Notes: a model not told the origin generated them from the sequence alone. Positions 27,031 through 36,172 are shown, counted from the stretch's first letter. The stretch is 64,000 nt of DNA from Nocardioides baekrokdamisoli (GCF_003945325.1 NZ_AP019307.1:248001-312000); one strand, 5' to 3'. Program-made: numbers and translations.

Positions 27031-29808
27031 ATGTCGGACGATACGGATCTCAGTCCGGCCGCGGCGTACGCCGCCTCCCGGCGCAAGCAGGGCTACCCAG
27101 TCTTCAACGACTTCGCCGGGCTCTATTCCTTCGGGCTGGACGACTTCCAGGTACGCGCCTGTCACGAGATCGAGGATGGTCGCGGGGTGCTTGTTGCGGC
27201 ACCGACCGGATCCGGGAAGACGATCGTGGGGGAGTTCGCGATCCACCTGGCGATCGCCACCGGCCGCAAGGCCTTCTACACGACGCCGATCAAGGCGCTG
27301 AGCAACCAGAAGTACAACGACCTCGTCGCACGCTACGGCGCCAGCAACGTCGGCCTTCTCACCGGAGACAACGTCGTCAACGGCGAGGCGCCGGTGGTCG
27401 TGATGACCACCGAGGTGCTCCGCAACATGTTGTACGCGAGCTCCTCCACCCTGACCGGTCTGGGCTACGTGGTCATGGACGAGGTGCACTACCTGGCCGA
27501 TCGCAACCGTGGCGCGGTGTGGGAAGAGGTGATCATCCACCTGCCCGAGTCGGTCAGCGTGGTGTCGCTGTCCGCGACCGTCAGCAACGCCGAAGAGTTC
27601 GGTGAGTGGTTGACGACCGTACGCGGCGAGACGACGACGATCATCGAGGAGAAGCGGCCGGTGCCGCTGTTCCAGCACGTCATGGTCGGTCGGCGGATCC
27701 TGAACCTGTTCGCGTCCTCCGATGTCGATGCCCAGGCCGGCTTCGTCAAGGAAGGTGCCCTGGTCAACGACGAACTGATGAAGATCGCCCGGGACGACTG
27801 GGCCAGCAGCCGGATGCGAGACCGACGCGCTCCTCGCGGTGCCGCGGGCCAGGGTGGGCCGCGACAACCGGGCAACGGTCGGCGGGTCTGGATCCCCGCT
27901 CGGCCCGACGTCATCGCTGCGATGGAGCGGGCGAACCTGTTGCCGGCGATCATCTTCATCTTCAGTCGCGTCGGCTGTGACGCCGCCGTCCAGCAGTGTC
28001 TGGCCGCAGGTGTACGCCTCACCACGGCGGAGGAGCGCGACGAGGTCATCAAGCGGGTGGACGGTGCGTGCCGAGACCTGAGCGTCGAGGACCGGCACGT
28101 CCTCGGCTATCACGAGTTCCTGGATGCTTTGTCGCGCGGTGTCGCCTCGCATCACGCCGGGATGCTTCCTGCCTTCAAGGAGATCGTCGAGGATCTCTAC
28201 GTCGCCGGGTTCATCAAGGTCGTGTTCGCCACCGAGACCCTCGCCCTGGGCATCAACATGCCGGCCCGTACGGTGCTCATCGAGAAGCTGACGAAGTGGA
28301 ACGGCGAGGTGCACGCCGATCTGACGCCGGGGGAGTACACCCAGCTCGTCGGGCGTGCGGGACGCCGTGGACTCGATGTCGAAGGTCACGGCGTCGTCCT
28401 GTGGCAGTCCGGAATGAATCCGCGTGAACTCGCCGGCCTCGCCTCGACGCGTACGTACCCGCTGAAATCCAGCTTCCGACCGTCGTACAACATGGCCGTC
28501 AATCTCGTGCACCACTTCGGCCGCGCCCGTTCCCGCGAGTTGCTCGAGCAGTCCTTCGCCCAGTTCCAGGCGGACCGCTCGGTCGTTGGCATCGCCCGCC
28601 AGGTCCGGAAGGCCGAGGACGCGCACGCCGGGTATGTCGAGGCTGCGGTCTGCGACAGGGGCGACTTCATGGAGTACGCCGGGCTGCGCAATCGGATCTC
28701 CGAGATGGAGAAGGCCTCAGCCCGGGATCGCCGCGCAGACCGGCGGGTCGAGATCGTCGCCTCACTGGAGCAGCTCAAGCCGGGCGACGTGATCCAGGTG
28801 CCGACCGGGAAGTTCGCCGGACCCGCGCTCGTGATCGATCCGGGCTTCGATCCCGACAGCCCGCGACCGTACGTCCTGACGGTCGAGCGCCAGGCTCGCC
28901 GGCTCGCCATCATCGACTTCAACCGGCCCGTCGTGCCGCGTGGTCACATGCGACTGCCCCGCGGGTTCAACGGCCGGGATCCGCAACAGCGGCGCACGCT
29001 CGCGATGCAACTGCGTGAACGGGTCAAGGACATGCCCCATGACCGTGAGGTCGCGCGCGACCGCCAGACCAATGACCCCCTGGAGCGTGAGATCGCGGAC
29101 CTGCGCGCCCAGATCAAGCTCCACCCGTGCCACGAGTGCCCGGACCGGGAGGACCACGCGCGGTGGGCCGAGCGCGCGTTCAAGCTGTCCCGTGACACCG
29201 ACGGTCTGCGTCGACGTGTCGAGGCGCGTACGAACACCGTCGCGCGCCAGTTCGACCGCGTCTGCGACATTCTGACGGCCTTGGGCTACCTCGACGGCGA
29301 CACTGTGACGGATCGCGGCCGCCGACTGATGCGGCTCTACTCCGAACTCGATCTGCTGGCAGCCGAGTCTCTGCGAGCCGGACTCTGGGACCAGCTCAAC
29401 CCTGCGGAGCTCGCAGCCGCCTTGTCGGCCTTGGTCTTCGAGGCTCGTCGAGCCGACGACGGCGCGCCGCGGGTTCCGGGAGGCAAGGCCGGTGAGGCCC
29501 TGCGCGAGATGGCGAAGTTGGCTGGCGAGCTGCAGTCGCTTGAGCGCGAGTACCACCTCGACTTCCTGCGACTTCCCGACCCGGGCTTCGCCTGGGCCGC
29601 ATACCGCTGGGCCGAGGGCGACGACCTCGATGACGTCCTGGGCACCGTCGACATGGCGGCAGGAGACTTCGTCCGCAACATGAAGCAGTTGATCGACGTC
29701 GCCGGTCAGGTCGCAGACGCAGCCGGGGACAGCCCGGTGCGTACGACCGCCCGCGGTCTGATCGGCCGGCTCAAGCGCGGGATCGTCGCGTACTCCACTC
29801 TCGACTGA
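27031..29808 (+). CDS. helY: DEAD/DEAH-box RNA helicase HelY (Ski2/Mtr4-like)
   Basis: 925 residues from ATG 27031, 6 bases after TAGGCT. Superfamily 2 helicase: Walker A AAPTGSGKT (~56-64), DEVH box (150-153), SLSATVSN motif III and the second RecA domain with VGRAGRRGLD. A C-terminal DSHCT-type arch and helical bundle carries a pair of Cys (HPCHECPDRE). Full length for the actinobacterial HelY family next to the Tat genes. Presumed RNA helicase in RNA turnover. Confidence 0.96.
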   Translation: MSDDTDLSPAAAYAASRRKQGYPVFNDFAGLYSFGLDDFQVRACHEIEDGRGVLVAAPTGSGKTIVGEFAIHLAIATGRKAFYTTPIKALSNQKYNDLVARYGASNVGLLTGDNVVNGEAPVVVMTTEVLRNMLYASSSTLTGLGYVVMDEVHYLADRNRGAVWEEVIIHLPESVSVVSLSATVSNAEEFGEWLTTVRGETTTIIEEKRPVPLFQHVMVGRRILNLFASSDVDAQAGFVKEGALVNDELMKIARDDWASSRMRDRRAPRGAAGQGGPRQPGNGRRVWIPARPDVIAAMERANLLPAIIFIFSRVGCDAAVQQCLAAGVRLTTAEERDEVIKRVDGACRDLSVEDRHVLGYHEFLDALSRGVASHHAGMLPAFKEIVEDLYVAGFIKVVFATETLALGINMPARTVLIEKLTKWNGEVHADLTPGEYTQLVGRAGRRGLDVEGHGVVLWQSGMNPRELAGLASTRTYPLKSSFRPSYNMAVNLVHHFGRARSRELLEQSFAQFQADRSVVGIARQVRKAEDAHAGYVEAAVCDRGDFMEYAGLRNRISEMEKASARDRRADRRVEIVASLEQLKPGDVIQVPTGKFAGPALVIDPGFDPDSPRPYVLTVERQARRLAIIDFNRPVVPRGHMRLPRGFNGRDPQQRRTLAMQLRERVKDMPHDREVARDRQTNDPLEREIADLRAQIKLHPCHECPDREDHARWAERAFKLSRDTDGLRRRVEARTNTVARQFDRVCDILTALGYLDGDTVTDRGRRLMRLYSELDLLAAESLRAGLWDQLNPAELAAALSALVFEARRADDGAPRVPGGKAGEALREMAKLAGELQSLEREYHLDFLRLPDPGFAWAAYRWAEGDDLDDVLGTVDMAAGDFVRNMKQLIDVAGQVADAAGDSPVRTTARGLIGRLKRGIVAYSTLD

Positions 29809-29813
29809 CGCCG

Positions 29814-29858
29814 AACCGTGAGGTTTTCAGGTCCCAACCGTGAGGCTTTCGCGGTCCC
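29814..29858. repeat. Two tandem imperfect 22/23-bp direct repeats before hemH
   Basis: AACCGTGAGG followed by TTTTCAGGTCCC (29814-29835) and AACCGTGAGG followed by CTTTCGCGGTCCC (29836-29858). The array ends one base before the TAGGGT -10 box (29860-29865) of hemH, so it covers the -35 region. It could be a regulator site or part of a dispersed intergenic repeat family. Confidence 0.7.
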
Positions 29859-29871
29859 CTAGGGTGTCCCC

Positions 29872-30954
29872 GTGGACGTGAGCCCGTACGACGCCCTTCT
29901 GCTGCTCTCCTTCGGTGGCCCTGAGAAGCCCGACGACGTGGTGCCGTTCCTGGAGAACGTCACGCGCGGCCGCGGGATCCCTCGCGAGCGGCTGGTCGAG
30001 GTCGGGCAGCACTATTTCGGTTTCGGCGGCCGGTCGCCGATCAATGACCAGAACAAGGCGCTGATCGCGGCACTGGAGCAGGCATTCGAGAGCCTCGACA
30101 TCACCTTGCCGATCTACTGGGGCAACCGGAACTGGGAGCCGTATCTCCCGGACACCGTCGCGCAGATGGCCGCCGACGGCGTGCAACGGGCGCTGGTGCT
30201 CACCACGAGCGCGTACGCGTCGTACAGCTCATGTCGGCAGTACCGGGAGAACCTCTGGGATGCGGTCCAGCAGACCCCAGATGCTCCCGTGCTCGACAAG
30301 CTCGGCCCGTACTTCAACAGCCAGGGGTTCGAGAACGCGGTCTCGGACAACGTGGTCGTCGCTCTCAAGGATCTCGGCGATGCCGCTGCCGGAGCGCGGC
30401 TCGTCTTTGTGACGCACTCGATCCCCAATTCCATGGCTGGAGCCAGCGGACCCGACGGCGACGCGTACGTCGCTCAGCACCGCGAACTCGCCCGCGCCGT
30501 CACGCAGGACGTCGAGGCCTTCTTCGGATGCCCTCACGACCACGATCTGGTGTTCTGCAGCCGCTCCGGGCCTCCGCAAGTGCCGTGGCTCGAGCCGGAC
30601 GTCAACGACCACCTCGAGGCACTGGCTGCCGATGGCATCACCGCTGCGGTGCTGATCCCGATCGGCTTCGTGTCGGACCACATGGAGGTCATCTACGACC
30701 TCGACACCGAAGCGTTTGCGACGGCTCAGCGCCTCGGAATGGACGTACGCCGCGCAGGCACGGCGGGCACCCACCCGACGTTCATCCAGGGTCTGATCGA
30801 ACTCATCACCGAACGAGCAGCCGTCGAGCGCGGCGAGAACTCCGAGCGATCCGTCTCCGGAGTCAAGAAGCCGACATGGGACCGGTGTTTGCCCGGCTGT
30901 TGCGCCACGGCCACCGCCCGGCCAGCCTTGTGCGGCACGGTGCACGGGCAATGA
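29872..30954 (+). CDS. hemH: Ferrochelatase (coproporphyrin type, [2Fe-2S])
   Basis: 360 residues from GTG 29872, 6 bases after TAGGGT. Inserts Fe(II) into the porphyrin (coproporphyrin III in actinobacteria) in haem synthesis. LLLSFGGPEKPDDVVPFLENV at the start, the conserved catalytic His in FVTHSIP, and GFVSDHMEVIYDLD. Cys121 in YSSCRQYRE and a C-terminal cluster RCLPGCC (Cys339, 343, 344) fit the four Cys that bind the [2Fe-2S] cluster of actinobacterial ferrochelatases. The stop overlaps the next gene by 4 bases. Confidence 0.96.
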   Translation: MDVSPYDALLLLSFGGPEKPDDVVPFLENVTRGRGIPRERLVEVGQHYFGFGGRSPINDQNKALIAALEQAFESLDITLPIYWGNRNWEPYLPDTVAQMAADGVQRALVLTTSAYASYSSCRQYRENLWDAVQQTPDAPVLDKLGPYFNSQGFENAVSDNVVVALKDLGDAAAGARLVFVTHSIPNSMAGASGPDGDAYVAQHRELARAVTQDVEAFFGCPHDHDLVFCSRSGPPQVPWLEPDVNDHLEALAADGITAAVLIPIGFVSDHMEVIYDLDTEAFATAQRLGMDVRRAGTAGTHPTFIQGLIELITERAAVERGENSERSVSGVKKPTWDRCLPGCCATATARPALCGTVHGQ

Positions 30955-31748
30955 ACGAAGAACTTCTCGCCCTCGCCCAGCGCGCGGCCCGCGCGACAGC
31001 CGATCTCGTGCGCCCCCAGATCGGCTCGGCCCGGGTCGCCGCCACCAAGTCCAGCGCCGTCGACGTCGTCACCCAGGTCGATCGGGACAGCGAGGCACTG
31101 ATCCGCTCGATCATCACCGCGGCTCGTCCTCACGATGCGATCGTCGGCGAGGAGGAGGACGACCGCCCGGGATCCAGCGGCGTCCGCTGGATCGTCGATC
31201 CGATCGACGGCACCGTGAACTTCCTCTACAACCTGCCCGAGTTCGCGGTCTCGATCGCCGTCGAGGTCGCCGGCGTCACGGTCGCCGGCGTGGTCATCAA
31301 CATCCCGCAGCAGATCGAGTACGCAGCCGTCCGTACGGCCGACGGCGTGCGGTCGACCCGCAACGGCCAGCCGATCAGCGTTCGCGCGTACGCACCGCTG
31401 GCGGAGCGGCTGATCGCGACCGGGTTCTCCTACGACTCCGGTCTGCGGGCGCTCCAGGGCGCAGCAGCGGCCAAGTTGCTCCCGTCCGTACGGGATCTGC
31501 GGCGTCACGGCGCCGCGGCGCTGGAGCTCTGCCACGTGGCCGAGGGCTGCGTTGACGGCTACCTCGAGGAGGGGACCAACGTCTGGGACTACGCCGCTGG
31601 AGCACTCATCGCCGAGGGCGCCGGAGCGACCGTCGAGGTCCTGACAGGCTCGGGCGGCCGCACGCTGGTGGTGGCCGGACCAGCGGACGGCTTCGACGAG
31701 CTCCTTACAGCCGCTCAAGCGTGCAGTTATGTCGCAGATCCCGTCTGA
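30951..31748 (+). CDS. Inositol monophosphatase family protein
   Basis: 265 residues from ATG 30951 (ATGA overlap with hemH; longer in-frame starts lie inside hemH). Mg2+-dependent phosphatase fold: GEEED (metal-binding Glu), WIVDPIDGTVNF (80-91), RHGAAALELCHVAEG and NVWDYAAG. Substrate may be inositol-1-phosphate or a related sugar or nucleotide phosphate; it cannot be decided. Cotranscribed with hemH. Confidence 0.94.
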   Translation: MNEELLALAQRAARATADLVRPQIGSARVAATKSSAVDVVTQVDRDSEALIRSIITAARPHDAIVGEEEDDRPGSSGVRWIVDPIDGTVNFLYNLPEFAVSIAVEVAGVTVAGVVINIPQQIEYAAVRTADGVRSTRNGQPISVRAYAPLAERLIATGFSYDSGLRALQGAAAAKLLPSVRDLRRHGAAALELCHVAEGCVDGYLEEGTNVWDYAAGALIAEGAGATVEVLTGSGGRTLVVAGPADGFDELLTAAQACSYVADPV

Positions 31749-31905
31749 AACCCACATCCGCGCGCCGGAATTTTCATGACCTTGCACACGTTCGGCCTGT
31801 GCAGTGTGAGTCGAGATGCAGATGGGCCGCATATGTGGCACTATCGCGGCTCGTGCTGGGCCGAACAGCACATTCTCGGGATCAAGCAGGGCGAGGGAGA
31901 CCACG

Positions 31906-32196
31906 ATGGCGACTGACTACGACGCACCGCGTAAGGAACAGGAAGAGCAGTCCGAGGAGAGCATCGAAGAGCTCAAGGCGCGGCGCCACGACAAGAACTC
32001 GGGCAAGGTTGACGAGGACGAGGTCGAGGCCGCGGAGTCATTCGAGCTCCCGGGCGCCGACCTGTCGCACGAAGAGCTTGCCGTGGAGGTCAAGCCGGAG
32101 CAGTCCGACGAGTTCACTTGTATGAGCTGCTTCCTCGTGCACCACCGCAGCCAGCTGGCAGACCCCAAGAAGAACATCTGCCGCGACTGCGCCTGA
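31906..32196 (+). CDS. DUF4193 zinc-binding protein
   Basis: 96 residues from ATG 31906 with GAGGGAGA upstream. Acidic, low-complexity N-terminus, then a C-terminal zinc ribbon with CMSCFLVHHRSQL and CRDC (two CxxC pairs). This family (Rv2699c type) is nearly universal in Actinobacteria; its function is unknown. It opens the conserved DUF4193-DUF3093-DUF3710 neighbourhood. A long strong terminator follows. Confidence 0.92.
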   Translation: MATDYDAPRKEQEEQSEESIEELKARRHDKNSGKVDEDEVEAAESFELPGADLSHEELAVEVKPEQSDEFTCMSCFLVHHRSQLADPKKNICRDCA

Positions 32197-32203
32197 CGCG
32201 CGA

Positions 32204-32248
32204 CATACGAAAGGGCCGCTTCCCCATGGGAGGCGGCCCTTTCGTATG
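32204..32248. terminator. Strong bidirectional terminator
   Basis: CATACGAAAGGGCCGC (32204-32219) and its perfect reverse complement (32233-32248) form a 16-bp stem with a 13-base loop between convergent genes. The arms carry AAAGGGCC/GGCCCTTT, and the hairpin can serve both strands. Confidence 0.9.
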
Positions 32249-32254
32249 CGAGAC

Positions 32255-32605
32255 CTACTTCTTCTTCTTGGCCTTGGCAGGCTTGTCCAGCAACTGTGGC
32301 GGGAGCTCCCCGGTGGAGTGCTGGTAGTAGCGCGCGGTCGCGCGCTCGGCGAGCAGCTTTGCCACCGCGACGCCACCGGTGCTGAGGAGGGTCCACAGGA
32401 CCGCTTCACGTCCTGCAATCTCCGGACTCGCGAGCTTCTTCGACTTGGGGGGCTTGGCGCCGGTCGCTGCTGACCAGCCTGCGTCGAGGCCCTTGGTGGC
32501 TGCCTTGGTGGCAACGCCGGTCGTCAGGTTGGACATCACCTTGTAGGCCTTGGAGTCCTTCGGACCCTTCACCTTCTTGGACTTCTTCGCCTTCGCGTTC
32601 GCCAT
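32255..32605 (-). CDS. DUF4235 small membrane-associated protein
   Basis: 116 residues from ATG 32605. Lys-rich ends (MANAKAKKSKKVKG and PAKAKKKK) surround a conserved core, YKVMSNLTTGVATKAATKGLDAGWSAATG and AVLWTLLSTGGVAVAKLLAERAT, with one or two weakly hydrophobic helices. DUF4235 is an actinobacterial family of unknown function. Convergent with DUF4193. Confidence 0.88.
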   Translation of the reverse strand: MANAKAKKSKKVKGPKDSKAYKVMSNLTTGVATKAATKGLDAGWSAATGAKPPKSKKLASPEIAGREAVLWTLLSTGGVAVAKLLAERATARYYQHSTGELPPQLLDKPAKAKKKK

Positions 32606-32632
32606 GGTCAGAACCCTAGCGCGCTGGACTGA

Positions 32633-33088
32633 TCAGTCGGAGATGATCTCTGCGGCGAGCGCGGCCGCGAGTGCGTCGGGGTGGCGCGAGGCGAGCAGCC
32701 AGTACGGCGTCCGGTCAGCTGGATCGTTGAGTTCGACCTTCACAGCACGCCGCAGATACGGCCGCAGAAGCAGGTACGCACGCGCGTCGGCCTTCGGGCC
32801 GGCGATCTGCCAGGCCTCCTCAGCCGTCAGGGACTGCGCTGATCCGAGATAGGTGGTCTGGATCTTCGCCTTGCCGGCGTACAGCCATCCGTCCCGAACC
32901 TCGATCGCAGCGCTGCCGTAGCTCTGCATCGCGAGCGCGAACAGCAACACGATCGTGCCGATGATGGTCCATGCAAGGACGCCCGGCACCCACAGGAAGA
33001 CAGCGATGAAGACGGTCGCAATGAACATCACGCCTTGTGCCCACCAGCGCAGCGGCACGCTGAGGCGTTCGCGATATGGACCAGTCAT
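32633..33088 (-). CDS. DUF3093 membrane protein
   Basis: 151 residues from ATG 33088. Starts RERLSVPLRWW, two close membrane helices (about 16-35 and 37-56), then a cytoplasmic beta-rich domain ending near YWLLASRHPDALAAAL. This matches DUF3093 (Rv2698 type). In mycobacteria it neighbours dut; here the next gene is DUF3710, 48 bases away and divergent, and no dut is present. Confidence 0.9.
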   Translation of the reverse strand: MTGPYRERLSVPLRWWAQGVMFIATVFIAVFLWVPGVLAWTIIGTIVLLFALAMQSYGSAAIEVRDGWLYAGKAKIQTTYLGSAQSLTAEEAWQIAGPKADARAYLLLRPYLRRAVKVELNDPADRTPYWLLASRHPDALAAALAAEIISD

Positions 33089-33136
33089 GGTGGCTCAGTC
33101 TGGCATTCCCTCCTCAGCAGTGTTGAATGGACCCTT

Positions 33137-33763
33137 GTGAGGTTCCGCTCCCGCTCGTCAGAGCCCAAGACGGCTGGCTCTCCCGCTGAGGCGGTCGAGA
33201 CCCAGCCGGCATCCGGTCCGTACGACATCGACGCGCTGCCGCCAGGGTGGGTCGCCGAGGAGCTGCTCGATCTCGGGTCCGTCCTGCTGGCACCGGTCGA
33301 AGGTGTCGAGTTGCAGATCCAGGTCGACGAGGCTTCCGGCCTGCCAGCGGCGATGCTTCTCGCCAACGTGGATGGCGCCGTGGAGCTGCGGGCTTTTGCG
33401 GCACCTCGTGGCGGTGGCCTCTGGGCCGAGGTCGTGCCGGCCCTGCGTGATGACGTGATCGCCAACGGTGGCCTGCTTGCGGACAGCGAGGGACCGTGGG
33501 GCCCGGAGGTCCATGCGACCTTCACCGTCACGACGCCCGACGGTCAGAGTGGCAACCAGCACACGCGCATGATCGGCATTGACGGGCCGCGCTGGATGCT
33601 CCGCGCAACCTTCCTCGGCAAGCCTGCTCTTGAGCCGCACAACGCCCAGTCGTGGCACGACCTGCTCAACAGCGTGGTCGTACGCCGCGGCGGGCACGCC
33701 GTGCCCAAGGGCGAGGTTCTGCCCCTGACCCTTCCCGCCAATGCAAAGCCGGTGCACCAGTGA
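33137..33763 (+). CDS. DUF3710 protein
   Basis: 208 residues from GTG 33137; the frame extends upstream but would run into the divergent DUF3093 gene. Conserved features include SGPYDIDALP, LDLGSVLLAPVEGVELQIQVDE, LRAFAAPRGGGLWAEV and IGIDGPRWMLRATFLGKPA. Cytoplasmic protein of unknown function (Rv2696c type). Overlaps the OB-fold gene by 4 bases (GTGA). Confidence 0.92.
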   Translation: MRFRSRSSEPKTAGSPAEAVETQPASGPYDIDALPPGWVAEELLDLGSVLLAPVEGVELQIQVDEASGLPAAMLLANVDGAVELRAFAAPRGGGLWAEVVPALRDDVIANGGLLADSEGPWGPEVHATFTVTTPDGQSGNQHTRMIGIDGPRWMLRATFLGKPALEPHNAQSWHDLLNSVVVRRGGHAVPKGEVLPLTLPANAKPVHQ

Positions 33764-34134
33764 ACCGCGTACGTCTCCGAGGGTCGAAGACTTCGACGCC
33801 GACCCCTGTGGCTCCTGAGCCGCTCCAGGCACCGATCACCCCCATCGATGCACCGACCACGGGCACGATCTCGATCGTGCAGAACCGGGACCTGATCGAA
33901 CTGGACGGCGTCGTCGAGGCTGTACGCGTCGCCGACCACGGTGGTTCGCCGGCCGTCGAGGCCGACTTCGTGGACGGCACCGGGCAGTTGCGTCTGGTCT
34001 GGCTCGGGCGACAGAAGATCGCAGGCATCTGTGAGGGCGTCGGCATCCACATCGAAGGTCGTGTCGGGGACTGCTCCGGGGTGCGTACCGTGTTCAACCC
34101 GCGGTACGTCCTGACCAGCCCCTCGGATGACTGA
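33760..34134 (+). CDS. OB-fold nucleic-acid-binding protein
   Basis: 124 residues from GTG 33760, overlapping the DUF3710 stop by 4 bases. A Pro/Thr-rich start is followed by one OB fold (~45-118): DGVVEAVRV, PAVEADFVDGTGQLRLVWLGRQ and IHIEGRVGDCSGVRTVFNPRYVL. Conserved next to DUF3710 and DUF3159 in actinobacteria. Probably binds RNA or single-stranded DNA; no catalytic domain. Confidence 0.9.
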   Translation: MNRVRLRGSKTSTPTPVAPEPLQAPITPIDAPTTGTISIVQNRDLIELDGVVEAVRVADHGGSPAVEADFVDGTGQLRLVWLGRQKIAGICEGVGIHIEGRVGDCSGVRTVFNPRYVLTSPSDD

Positions 34135-34843
34135 GACAACTGTCGACACCGTCGAGGCATTCGTACGACGGCAGATGTCGGCCTCTCTCGGAGGTCGGCG
34201 CGGGATGCTCGAAGCAGCCGTCCCGGGCGTGGCCTTCACGGTCGCCTGGCTGTTCTCGAAGAACATCACGACCGCACTGATCGCCGGCGGGCTGATTGCT
34301 GTGGCCGCCCTTCTCGTCCGGATGGTTCAGCGCTCCGACCTCAAGCATGTGGGCAACGCCATCCTCGGCCTCGCGCTCGGATGGGGGATCGTGTGGGCCA
34401 TCAAGCATGCCGGAGGAAGTGCGCAGCATCAGGCTCTAGCCTTCTTCGTTCCTGGAGTAGTTACGAGCGGGATCCAGGCGATCGTGATGGCGATCAGCTG
34501 CGTCGTCCGCTGGCCGGCCGTCGGGTTCCTGCTCGGCGGTGCCACGGGAGATCCCATCGCATGGCACCGCGACCGTCAGGTCGTACGCCTCTGCTCCCAG
34601 CTCACCTGGCTGCTGCTGGGGCCGCTCGCGATCCTGGTCGCGATCGAGGGACCGCTCATCCTGGCTGGCTGGACCGGCGCCATGAACGCCGACACCGCGG
34701 TGTCGACCCTCGCCATCATCAAGCTCGGCGTCGGTTGGCCGCTTCGAGCTGTGATGTGGGGCGCGATGATCTGGCTGCTGGGCCGGAACGCCACGCCGCA
34801 CGCCGAAGCGACCGGTCAGTCCTCGTCTTCGTCGTCCGGGTGA
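34127..34843 (+). CDS. DUF3159 membrane protein
   Basis: 238 residues from ATG 34127 (8-base overlap with the OB-fold gene). Starts with an amphipathic segment (AFVRRQMSASLGGRRGMLEAAVP), then six to seven membrane helices. Family DUF3159 (Rv2693c type), function unknown. The final 28 bases overlap the convergent TrkA gene. Confidence 0.92.
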   Translation: MTETTVDTVEAFVRRQMSASLGGRRGMLEAAVPGVAFTVAWLFSKNITTALIAGGLIAVAALLVRMVQRSDLKHVGNAILGLALGWGIVWAIKHAGGSAQHQALAFFVPGVVTSGIQAIVMAISCVVRWPAVGFLLGGATGDPIAWHRDRQVVRLCSQLTWLLLGPLAILVAIEGPLILAGWTGAMNADTAVSTLAIIKLGVGWPLRAVMWGAMIWLLGRNATPHAEATGQSSSSSSG

Positions 34844-35505
34844 TCGGGCCTCGGAGCGAGCAGGTTCGCCAACTCGTCCTCGTGCTCGGCCGCGACCACG
34901 AAGATCAGCTCGTCGCCGGCGCTCACCTCGGTGCTCGGCTGCGGGGCGATCACATCGCCGCCGCTCAACACGGTCGTCAGGACGCAGTTCGCCGGTAGCG
35001 GCAGGTCAGCCACCTTGGAGCCCGCGTACGGGCTGTCCTCAGGAAGCGTGATCTCGACGAGGTTGGCGGTGTTCTGACGGAAGCTGAAGAGCCGCACCAG
35101 ATCACCGACCGAGACTGCCTCCTCGACGAGCGCGGACATGATCCGTGGTGTCGAGACGTTGACGTCGACACCCCACGCATCGGTGAAGAGCCATTCGTTG
35201 TTCGGGTGGTTCACGCGCCCGACGGTGCGCGGCACACTGAACTCGGTCTTGGCCAGCAGCGAGGTGACCAGGTTGACCTTGTCGTCGCCGGTGGCCGCCA
35301 CAACCACGTCGCAGCGCTCGAGGTGCGCCTCCTTCAGGGAGGACAGCTCGCACGCGTCGGCCAGCAGCCACTCGGCCTCCGGCACGCGCTCAGGTCGAAT
35401 GGTGTCCGCACTCTTGTCGATCAGCAGGACGTCGTGACCGTTGCGGATGAGCTCACGGGCAATGGAGCGGCCGACAGCGCCTGCTCCGGCGATGGCTACG
35501 CGCAT
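34816..35505 (-). CDS. TrkA-family potassium uptake regulator (CeoC-like)
   Basis: 229 residues from ATG 35505. RCK/KTN nucleotide-binding domain with GAGAVGRSIARELI and the acidic end of beta2 (LLIDKS), followed by a TrkA_C domain (~140-215). Cytoplasmic gating subunit of a Trk/Ktr-type K+ transporter; binds NAD(H) or ATP. One base separates it from the second trkA gene, so the two form an operon. No membrane subunit gene lies in the window. Confidence 0.93.
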   Translation of the reverse strand: MRVAIAGAGAVGRSIARELIRNGHDVLLIDKSADTIRPERVPEAEWLLADACELSSLKEAHLERCDVVVAATGDDKVNLVTSLLAKTEFSVPRTVGRVNHPNNEWLFTDAWGVDVNVSTPRIMSALVEEAVSVGDLVRLFSFRQNTANLVEITLPEDSPYAGSKVADLPLPANCVLTTVLSGGDVIAPQPSTEVSAGDELIFVVAAEHEDELANLLAPRPDHPDDEDED

Positions 35506-35506
35506 C

Positions 35507-36172
35507 TCAGGCCTCCTGCTCAGGTCCGTTTGTGATGACGGTGTACGCGTGGCTCGCGTTCTCCTCGCGGATCACGAGATGCAGGACGTCGCCGTCCTGG
35601 ATCACGCTCTCGCGGTTTGGCAGCACGCCTTCGCCAAGCCGGTCGATCCACGCGATACGAGACTTCGCGGCCAGCTGGAAGTCGACAGTGCGCTGACCGA
35701 TCCAGCCGTCCGGCGCGTTCACGGTGTCGAGCCGGATCGTGCCGGAGGGATCGCGGTACGCGGGCTCGGCGCCAGCCGGGAGCAGGCGTCGAAGGATCTG
35801 GTCCGCCGTCCACTTGACGGTGGCCACCGTGCTCACGCCGAGCCGCTCGTACACCTCGGCGCGGCCGGGATCGTAGATGCGGGCAACGACGTGCTCGACA
35901 CCGAAGGTCTCGCGGGCGACACGCGCCGCGATGATGTTGGAGTTGTCACCGCTGGACACCGCAGCGAACGCGTCGGCGCGGCGGATTCCGGCCTTCTCCA
36001 GCACCTCCTGGTCGAAGCCGATCCCCGTCACCTTGGTGCCGTTGAACCCAGGGCTCAACCGGCGGAAGGCGTCGGCCTCGATGTCGATGATCGACACCGT
36101 GTGATTACGTTCCTCGAGGCTACGCGCCAGCGTCGAACCGACGCGGCCGCAGCCCATGATCACCACGTGCAC
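35507..36172 (-). CDS. TrkA-family potassium uptake regulator (CeoB-like)
   Basis: 221 residues from GTG 36172, directly before HVVIMGCGRVGSTLA; longer in-frame starts would extend into the glycosyltransferase. Rossmann motif GCGRVG with the acidic Asp in IIDIE, then a TrkA_C domain with LLPAGAEPAYRDPSGTIRL. Partner of the neighbouring TrkA protein, as Rv2691/Rv2692 in mycobacteria. Confidence 0.93.
   Translation of the reverse strand: MHVVIMGCGRVGSTLARSLEERNHTVSIIDIEADAFRRLSPGFNGTKVTGIGFDQEVLEKAGIRRADAFAAVSSGDNSNIIAARVARETFGVEHVVARIYDPGRAEVYERLGVSTVATVKWTADQILRRLLPAGAEPAYRDPSGTIRLDTVNAPDGWIGQRTVDFQLAAKSRIAWIDRLGEGVLPNRESVIQDGDVLHLVIREENASHAYTVITNGPEQEA

Noticed and set aside
26596..28626. 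Long open frame antisense to the lipid kinase and helY
   Set aside because: Arg/Asp/Val-rich shadow of high-GC coding sequence with no domain; the plus strand encodes clear enzymes.
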